DNA of 30,877 bases from Purshia tridentata (Eukaryota > Streptophyta > Magnoliopsida > Rosales > Rosaceae). A model generated the notes under the pieces. It ran no database searches. It was not told the DNA's origin and saw only the letters and a list, made by a program, of their open reading frames with translations. The position numbers and the translations under genes were made by a program. This document shows, piece by piece, positions 23,916-30,877 of this stretch; position 1 is the stretch's first letter, and each line of letters begins with the position of its first letter. Location of the stretch: assembly GCA_003254885.1 (NCBI GenBank), contig QANT01007889.1, positions 1,874-32,750 of the forward strand. Reading direction: 5' to 3'.

Positions 23916-24338
23916 CTTTTCATCGAAAAGACAGTATTGTACAACACTCTCAACATCAAAGTTCTCCTTGGAGTCGATCTCTTCAATTTCTTTGCAGTTT
24001 GTAGTATTTTCACTTATAGGACTAAAGATGAATGCCCTCAGCTTGGTGCAATTAACTAATTCCAATTTCTCCAATGATGAAAATTTGATATAACTTCCTG
24101 TGCAAAATGTAGTAAGGTTTGGAAGATCTTTTAACCTCAGATCTTCTAGCTTACAAAACATGTTATCCATGTCGTCTTCACTGTAATCTTTTGTTGATAC
24201 TATCTCTTCCATGATTTCACATGCAGATATCTCAAGATGTTTGAGCTGTACAAGACTTGTAACCATAGAAGAGGATAAGAAGAATCTCAAATCACCACAC
24301 CCATGCACACTCAAGGTTACTAAGTTGGGCAACACAAC
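23916..24338 (-). CDS. LRR exon 2 of the immune receptor
   Basis: Starts after CTACAG with VVLPNLVTLSVHGCGDL, continues through LVQLKHLEISACEIMEEIV and FSSLEKLELVNCTKLRAF, and ends DEK at AAG|GTAATT. The repeated L..L.V..C..L pattern is the C-terminal LRR type of this receptor group. Open throughout; an 88-bp intron separates it from the next exon. Confidence 0.8.
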
Positions 24339-25331
24339 CTGTAGTACACAAATCATGTTTAGGCGTAATATGCTTTTGGACCGCAAGAGGGTTAAGGGTG
24401 AATTTAGTTGCTCATTTAATAATTAAGCGTAACAAATTTGAACCACGTACATACATATTTAGTTCATTTTGTAACGTTTTTAATGAAACAACAGAAAATG
24501 ACAACATCAACAAAATATTAGTCTGGCTCTCCACAATTTTGAAGAGGTCTAGAATTCGAATCTCATCTCCCCTAGATAAAAAATAAAAAAACAAGCAACC
24601 AACATAGCAATCCAAGATTTTGTGGCCAAATTATACCAATACTTTATGATCAATGGTGCTTAATCATTCTTGATATAATCTTTTTACTATAATGCGAGGA
24701 GAGATTCAACAAACAGTCAAAAAAATACCAATGGACACGTGCACGAGCCAAAGGCTAGTAAACCTTTAAAGAATCAACTATATATTCTCAAGTTTTTAAT
24801 ATTCTACGATTGAACCATATTATTGGAAACATTTATTTTACAGCCTATATTATTTGAACATCTTTAATCTTTAATATTATAAAGTCAGGAGAAGAGTTTA
24901 GTGTTACAGGTTTTACTAAATTATAGTTTTCCTAAATAACCCTTAACTAGACTGAAGAGTTAAATTAAACTAATTTAATAAAGTTAAAGATATATATGTA
25001 AAATTAAGTCATTAACAAAATTAAAAAATAAAACTAAAAACACTCCACCACCTTATTAGGTGGAGAGAGTGGGGAGTCATAAAGTTTTTAAAAATTTTTA
25101 AAATAATTAGTTAAAACATAAATAATATTAAATAATTAAAACATTTATAATTAAAAAGTTATATTTGCATATGCGGAGCACGTGCCAAGAGTCTAGTTTA
25201 TATAATAACAATCAATCATATATTGTAACCTTATCAAAGTAAATTTTCTTGATAAAATAAAATATTTTAAATTCTAAGAATGAAAATGGAGTGCGGAAAA
25301 ATATTGCATTTCTTTCGGTAAATATTTTAAA

Positions 25332-26119
25332 GAGTGCTACTATTTCTACCTTTCTATTCTATTTTACCACTCACCTTATATTCTCACCACCCATTAAATT
25401 AATTAAATTTATTTATCCTCTTTTCCCACCACCTATTATCCCTAAATACCCTAATATACAAATTGAAACTTGAAGCACTATTCTCACCTTTCAATCTTAT
25501 CATCACACCCATTCACTTCCTCCGTGTTTTCTTTGTCTCATAAATCCTAACTATATTCTCTATTCATCTTACAAACTCATATATATTTTCTTTTTTCTTT
25601 TTTTTTTTGGCCAGTCAAACTCATATTTTCATAATCACAAGGTATGATCATTTTATATTTTAAATTTGTTTATGGTTGGGGGGTTGAATTTGATCACAAT
25701 ATTTTGATTGCAAATTTCATTCACTTTGTAATGATATATTTGTGCGGACCATATACTGGGGTGTTGCTGCAAATCAGAATTTGCTCTTTTAGATGTTGTG
25801 CCTGCTACAAACTGGGTTGGTGGATCTATGTAGCAAACAATTTACTGCGCAATGTATATAGGAAAAAAAAAATTGCAAAAAATCTATGAAAATGAATGCT
25901 ATGTTACAATTTACAAGATGAGAAATCGAAAAAAGATGAATTTAGGAATTAGGGAGTTTAGATGGATGTAGAGAGATGGGTGGATAGAGTAGGATTAATT
26001 CATTTTTTTCTTTTTAACTAGCTTAAAGGTCATTTTATAAAAGACCAAACTTGTTATTCAATTTTTTTATTATAAAGTGGGTGGAGAAATAAGATAGGTA
26101 GGTGAGAATATCAACACTC
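25332..26119. mobile_element. MITE-like element in the first intron of the immune receptor
   Basis: A 788-bp insert with terminal inverted repeats of about 50 bases. The left end is GAGTGCTACTATTTCTACC and the inverted right end is GAGTGTTGATATTCTCACC, both running on into a CACYCACYTTATA block. The flanks ATTTTAAA (left) and ATTTAAATT (right) may be a decayed target duplication of 8-9 bases, which would fit a MULE or hAT origin. The 81-codon frame inside has no recognisable domain. Confidence 0.65.
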
Positions 26120-26239
26120 ATTTAAATTCTAACAATGACACAAATAAATGTAACATAACAACCATGCATGCATTATGTTAGACAAATAACTATTAATGAT
26201 AGAAAAGCACGCCAAAATAAATGAAACCAAGGAACGTAC

Positions 26240-27463
26240 CTTCGTATTAATGATATGTCTAAAATCAACATCATTTTGCAAATGGAGATGCTTCAGTTGC
26301 TGAAAAACTTCATCCAATTGGCAGACAATACTATTAACACCCTCCTCTGTCCCATCCAAGTACATATATTCACATCTCTGCAGTAGAATTTGCAGACCTT
26401 TGTTCAATTCATTGCCAGTAGTGAGCTTGAGTTTTATTGTGTTGAGGTTCGTGTCAGTCTCGTCTTCCCTTTCCCACACATCACCAATATATATTTGGTA
26501 TCTCTTCAACTTAGTGGAGAATAGGTTTGCTGGAAGAATTTGAGGATCCGGAATATTTATTTCTAATGCAGTTAGCTGAGACAAGTATTGCAACTCTGAA
26601 AGGCTGGAATTACTTCTTTCTTCACCTTCAGCTTCCCATTTGTCAAAGCTATTCCTCATTCTCAAGTCTTCTAGTCTTGTCAAACTTGATATAACATTAG
26701 GTGAAATCACTTCAAGTTGAGAGCAATCAGACAAATCCAAAAACCGTAAACGAGTCAATTGCCCTATTTCTTTGGGCAACTGTTTAATCTTAGAAGATAC
26801 ACAGCTAAGAATTTGTAAGTTTGTTAACTGTCCAACTAGTGCTATGTCTTCCAACACACAATGATCTAGACACAACGTCCGAAGATTATTTAGGAACTGA
26901 AAGGATGAAGGAAGCATTGAAGAATGCAAACTGGTTAAATCCAACACTTTGAGTTTTTTCGTCTCCTGAAAAAAGTTGCATGGGATTTCTTGCAAGTCAT
27001 CCTTTGGATGGATCAAACAAAACATTTCTAGTTCTTGGCATTCCAAAACTTCAGGAAGCCTTGGGATATTGGAGCAAATTAAGGAGATTGTAGTGCACTT
27101 TTTTAAGAAATCCTTATCCGGCCATTCTTTCAAATCTCCTCCATGTTCTACTGATAAGACGCTTTTATCTCTAAATGCAATTCGTTTAGCAACATCGCAT
27201 ACAAGATCATGCATTCTGACATATGTATCATTCTCACCGCCCAACAATAGACAATAATCTTTGAGTTTTTCTACCCGAAAATGTAACTCATCTTGTGCTT
27301 GTTCTGTTGTACCCACGTTATTAAACAAACCCAAGCCCATACCATATCGCCACAAGTATTTGAGATTGATAATGTTCCTCCATACTGCAGAAATTCCACA
27401 AAGCAAGAACAATGGCTTAAGCTCTTTATCCTCCAATTGATTGTAACTCCATTCTAGAGCCAA
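26240..27463 (-). CDS. ARC2 and first LRR segment of the immune receptor
   Basis: Open from the codons ALEWSYNQLEDKELKPLFLL (winged-helix start of ARC2) through YVRMHDLVCDVAKRIA, the MHD switch motif intact, to the first LRRs (LKVLDL, LPKEIGQLTRLRFLDLSDC, SSLTRLEDLRM) and ending NTK at a GTACG donor. The Met that opens this frame is internal in the family (YLALEWSYN), so it is not a natural start. It is the continuation of the upstream CC-NB segment beyond the frameshift and TAA. An intron of about 1.9 kb follows, carrying a 788-bp transposon. Confidence 0.8.
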
Positions 27464-27525
27464 GTATGCCTTTTATGTCAATTCTTCTTTGTCAAACCTT
27501 TTTAGGCGTGACAAAGCATCTCTCN

Positions 27526-28617
27526 TTGTAATTTAATGCTATTTTTCAAAGCGCTTGCAACTGTGACAATTAAAATTGGCAGTCCTCCACATCTTTGAGC
27601 TACTTGAGTCGCTACCTTTCGTATGGCGGGATCTTTAACAATATCACCCGCCATCTTTTCAAATAAACTCCAAGCTTCTTCTTTGTCCAAAATGTGCAGT
27701 GGAAAATCTTTTTGCATACGCATAGCAGAGGATAATACCATTCGACTTCTAGAAGTCAACAATATCTTACAGGTTGCCACATGAGGAAGTCCCACAGCCT
27801 TCAAATCAATTTCATCCGGAACATCATCCAAAATTACAAGAATCTTCTTGTCTTTTATTCCATTGCATAGTCGACGTGCTCTTCCAGCTAGAGTCTCATT
27901 TTCAGGAAAGTCCATACCTAACTTTTCAGCAATTTCTTTTTGAACTCTATCTAGGTTTGAATTCTTTTTGACATCTCTAACCATAACAACAAGCTCAAAT
28001 AACTTTTCATCTTTTGTTGCTTGCCTTAAAACTTCTTCAACCAGTGTTGTCTTCCCCACACCCCCAACTCCGTACACCCCAATCGTGTCGGTATTAGAAT
28101 TTCTCAGTTCATCCATGATTTTCTTCAAAATTGAAATCCTGGAATCAAAAGCCTCGTAATCTTCGGTAGATATGATGCATACCTCTGGCTGGGGAACATC
28201 GTATGCATAATTGGTAAAATCTCTTTTTCCATAAAGTTCAACAACCTTCCGCACCAATTTTGTTGATTTCCTGCTTACCTGATATCGAAGCTTTAGATTA
28301 GGACAACACCCATGGAGACACTTCATCTTTCCTTGGTGTGCAACTTCCAGTACTTGGTTTGCCTCTGCAGTGATGTTATCCACATCTGTCAGCCAGTTGT
28401 TGACAGAGGTTTCAACTTTTCTACCATTGTTTTCTTCTTGAACAACCTTATGTTGCACACCCTCTCTGGCAGCACCCAAGTTGCGCACTTGACTCTGTAG
28501 ATTTTGGAAGTTGCTTTTGTAGTTAAATAGATAACCCACTTGGCTTGCAACTGGTACAACAGTGTACTCGGCAATTTTTCCAACAATCCCAGTACCAAAT
28601 GCAAAAAGACACTCCAT
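27526..28617 (-). CDS. N-terminal coiled-coil and NB-ARC segment of the immune receptor
   Basis: This open stretch encodes about 364 residues. The start MECLFAFGTGIVGKIAEY with NYKSNFQNLQSQV is the RPS2/At4g27190-type coiled-coil region. The nucleotide-binding domain has the P-loop GVGGVGKTT (residues 183-191), kinase-2 KKILVILDDV (257-266), RNBS-B CKILLTSRS (283-291) and GLPI (345-348, usually GLPL). Oddity: after LDDV the family usually has Trp (LDDVW); here it is Pro (LDDVPDEIDL). Reading then runs into the ambiguous base 27525 and, in this frame, stops at 27502. On its own it would be a truncated CC-NB protein without ARC2 and LRR. Confidence 0.85.
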
Positions 28618-29577
28618 GCCTGTTGATTATAAAGCAAAAATTAAAAGGACAAATATGACAACATAACTCTGATAAGATTTGAATATTGTTGATAAAATCT
28701 CTTGTTGTTAGTATGGACTACTGACTACTAGGAGTTGAATCAAGTTAATTTGCTCTATTTTCTATTTCTTTTCAATATTGCTCCTAACTTAATTAATGAA
28801 ATCAAACTTACATTAGTAAAATAAAATAAAAACCAAACAAGGAAACCTCTTAAATCTCGTTTTGTTAATTATGAATAAAGCTAGTAATTCTGTTCAACTC
28901 CCTTCGCTAGCTTAGAATGGACAGTATGTGCTAAAGAAGGTTTCTGCAACGTAGGACAACCTCAAATCAGAGGACAATTCAAATTAATGAAATATAAAGA
29001 TGCATCAGTCGTTGTTATTATTCAGTAGTAGGTACGTATATACCTTATAAATCTCTTTTGGTTGTCTTCAAATCGCTTTTTGTACAACACTGAAGTGGAA
29101 AGTGGCGGACCAGGATTTAATCTACATAGAGGCGCAGTGGAATTCTTTAGTATCTATTAATTAATTAAACAAGCAAACAAACATATAGATTAACAAAAGC
29201 CTAAGTGCCTAACCAAATGAAAATCCAATTATTTCTATTAATTTATAAGCCAATACACATCATACATAATTTAAAAGCCTTCATAAGGCTACAAAGAGAG
29301 CTAACCTAAACTGTAGAATACTTTTCTTTGAAAAAAAACGAGGAAGCTCAAAAATTATGATGCAGTGCATATGTGGGCAAATTAATTGAGACTTTTGGTA
29401 ATTCAAGAAAGTTCAATGTTCAATTACACATTTGGTCTATTCATGTTTGGGAACCTTAATAGGTTTATGCTATTAATTGTATTTGGGCTTTTTCTTAGGT
29501 GTTAGAGGTGAATAGTATTAAATGTTGGGTCTATTTTATATTTAACTACCGACTCTACTCTATTGTTAACTTTGAAT
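28618..29577. other. Upstream region of the immune-receptor gene
   Basis: Should contain the promoter and a likely non-coding first exon of the minus-strand receptor gene, because CAACAG stands directly before its ATG. No exon, TATA position or other gene could be fixed. The stretch near 29100-29160 (AGTGGCGGACCAGGATTT) resembles a repetitive sequence common in plant genomes. Confidence 0.4.
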
Positions 29578-30514
29578 TAGGGGTCACCAAAAAGCCGAAG
29601 ACCTGAAGTCCACCCGACTCATTGGGCCCGAAGCTAAATTAAGCCTGAAATTTGGGCCGGCCCGACCCGGCTTGAAAGTCTCTTGGGCGGGCTTTGGGCC
29701 ATTCCCTTGAAGCCCAAGGTCCACCCGAACCCCGGCCTAAAGCCCTAAAAATAGCCCGAATTTTAATTTCTATAACAATTTATATAATTATATAACTAAA
29801 TATATATAACAAAATATATAGTTGTATAATTATATATAACTTATAGTCTTATAATTATAAATTTACATACATATAGATTATAACATACTTACATATCAAT
29901 GTATAATTTATATGTATTATGTATTATATAATCTACTAATCAAATAATAAATTACCCAATTGAAAATTTGAAACTCAATTACTCTTAAATTAGTCAATTA
30001 CTCAATTGAACGTTGAAACCCTAATTAGATCCATTGAAACTCCAATTACACCTAAATTAGTCAAGCTCCCAATTGCCCAAACCTCAATCTTCCAATTGTT
30101 AAAAGTTTTGGCTCTTTCCTAAACATTATACACTAAAACTATTATTTAATAAGTATAAAATAGAAAACAAAAATNTATTTAATAAGTATAAATATAAAAC
30201 CAAAATTTATAAGGCCTCATGTGTATGAACTTGTTAAGTTTAGGCTAAATTAAATATCTAAATTTTTTTTTCTTAAGTTGTGTTTAATATTCAAGTAATA
30301 AACACAAAAAAGAAGCTAAAAATGCCCAAAAGCCCCTTTGGGCCTAGCCCGACCCGGCCTAAAAGCCCGCAAGACCCAAGCCCGATGGGCGGGCCTTGAG
30401 CTTGTGTATTTAGGCTCAAGGCCGGCTCGGCCCAGCCCGAAAATCCTATTGGGCTCCTCTTATCCAAGCCCGAGCCCGAAAAATTAGGGCCGGGCAGCCC
30501 ATTGCCGACCCCTA
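29578..30514. mobile_element. hAT-like non-autonomous transposon
   Basis: 937 bp bounded by TAGGGGTCACCAAAAAGC on the left and, inverted, TAGGGGTCGGCAATGGGC on the right. The TAGGGGT start is typical of plant hAT (Ac/Ds-type) elements. Both subterminal parts (29590-29760 and 30320-30510) are GC-rich with many GGGC/GCCC motifs, and the core is AT-rich with no coding capacity; such subterminal repeats fit transposase binding in hAT elements. The expected 8-bp target duplication is not convincing (CTTTGAAT against GGTTGGAG). One ambiguous base lies at 30175. Confidence 0.75.
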
Positions 30515-30632
30515 GGTTGGAGGATGGTTCGAGTTCACTATTTCCTACTTTGGAATGCAATGTATCTTCTTAGATGAATCACAGTGCATACAAAAGCTGC
30601 GTTTTCAAATATATATATCCAAAATGCATGCT
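30515..30632. other. Short spacer between two transposons
   Basis: Contains GGTTCGAGTTC (30527-30537), which resembles a tRNA-type B box, possibly from a decayed SINE. Nothing else is recognisable. Confidence 0.3.
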
Positions 30633-30641
30633 ATAATCTTA

Positions 30642-30842
30642 CAACAATGCTACACTTACCACATTATTATACCATAATTTTATACCATCTTATGTGGTAA
30701 TCTACATAGCATTCATATATTGGACACTAAAAAAATAAAAATAAAAACCCTAAAAATAAGGAAATACCCTGCCAGTACAATAATGACACGTAAGATGGTA
30801 CAACAAACATGGTATAAAAATATAGTAAGAATAGCATTATTG
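30642..30842. mobile_element. MULE-type MITE with 9-bp target duplication
   Basis: A 201-bp element with inverted repeats over nearly 60 bases: left CAACAATGCTACACTTACC and inverted right CAATAATGCTATTCTTACT, then matching TTATACCAT and CCATCTTAYGTG blocks. It is flanked on both sides by a perfect ATAATCTTA (30633-30641 and 30843-30851). A nine-base duplication is the hallmark of Mutator-like transposition. There is no coding capacity. Confidence 0.85.
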
Positions 30843-30877
30843 ATAATCTTATTAGATTTTGGATTTAGTTATTTTAT

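Larger units (their letters stand above)
21743..28617 (-). pseudogene. CC-NB-ARC-LRR disease resistance gene (RPS2/RPS5, At4g27190-like), disrupted
   Basis: Intracellular immune receptor of the plant CNL class. Four exons on the minus strand: 28617-26240, 24338-23916, 23827-23234 and 22609-21743, joined by GT-AG introns (AAG|GTACG, CAG|GTTGT, AAG|GTAAT, CAG|GTAAG, AAG|GTACG, CAG|GATTC). Joined they would give about 1,420 residues: coiled coil, NB-ARC, then LRRs over the last three exons and an acidic C-terminus. Two lesions lie close together after the GLPI motif: a frameshift at the ambiguous base 27525, where two bases seem missing, and TAA at 27473-27475 where a Gln codon is expected. The rest of exon 1 is open. 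ATG 28617 directly follows a CAACAG acceptor-like site, so a 5' UTR intron is likely. It could be a pseudogene, a null allele, or in part an assembly error at the N. Confidence 0.85.

Noticed and set aside
24530..24590. Possible third SINE-like B box (AATTCGAATCTC) in the receptor intron
   Set aside because: The match to the B box is poor and no A box or repeat body was found upstream.
29095..29165. Repeat-like AGTGGCGGACCAGGATTT stretch
   Set aside because: It resembles common plant repetitive sequence, but no ends, partner copy or coding content could be found in the window.
30291..30560. 89-codon minus-strand frame with Gly/Pro-rich content
   Set aside because: It lies in the GC-rich subterminal part of the hAT-like element; the composition explains it and no domain is recognisable.

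Overview
The window is nuclear DNA of a flowering plant, most likely a eudicot. It is AT-rich, its genes have GT-AG introns, and it carries plant-only or plant-typical families (CC-NB-ARC-LRR immune receptor, vacuolar processing enzyme, plant-type 40S S8, the minor-spliceosome U11/U12-35K protein). hAT-, Harbinger- and MULE-like non-autonomous transposons are scattered through it. The species cannot be fixed from the sequence.

Left part, about 1-6,400: a gene graveyard. A plus-strand remnant of a small plant membrane-protein family (1,744-2,716) is followed by minus-strand legumain/vacuolar processing enzyme fragments (about 3,040-5,245), partly duplicated in tandem, with the catalytic Cys replaced by Tyr. 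Next comes a plus-strand 3' fragment of N-acetyl-gamma-glutamyl-phosphate reductase (5,915-6,372). A near-perfect 53-bp foldback (3,864-3,974) lies among the legumain pieces.

Middle, 7,684-10,427: an intact five-exon minus-strand 40S ribosomal protein S8 gene with a telo-box upstream. Between it and the next gene are a minus-strand LINE 3' end with an RNase H remnant (about 11,090-11,480) and two copies of a tRNA-like (SINE-like) repeat about 600 bp apart.

12,294-18,223: a plus-strand gene for the U11/U12 snRNP 35-kDa protein, recognisable over its whole length but apparently dead. Its second exon is split by a 1.25-kb insertion and the RRM has an in-frame TAG. A Harbinger-like element sits in a later intron. 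From 18,224 to 21,742 I see no gene.

21,743-28,617: a minus-strand CC-NB-ARC-LRR gene of the RPS2/RPS5/At4g27190 type in four exons. The NB-ARC region is broken by a frameshift at an ambiguous base (27,525) and a TAA codon (27,473-27,475), so it is a pseudogene or a damaged allele. Its first intron holds a 788-bp element with terminal inverted repeats. The right end has a 937-bp hAT-like element and a 201-bp MULE-type MITE with a perfect 9-bp target duplication.

Of the six gene-derived loci, only RPS8 reads as intact. The genes do not form a pathway; the region is best seen as an intact housekeeping gene among decaying duplicates and transposons.
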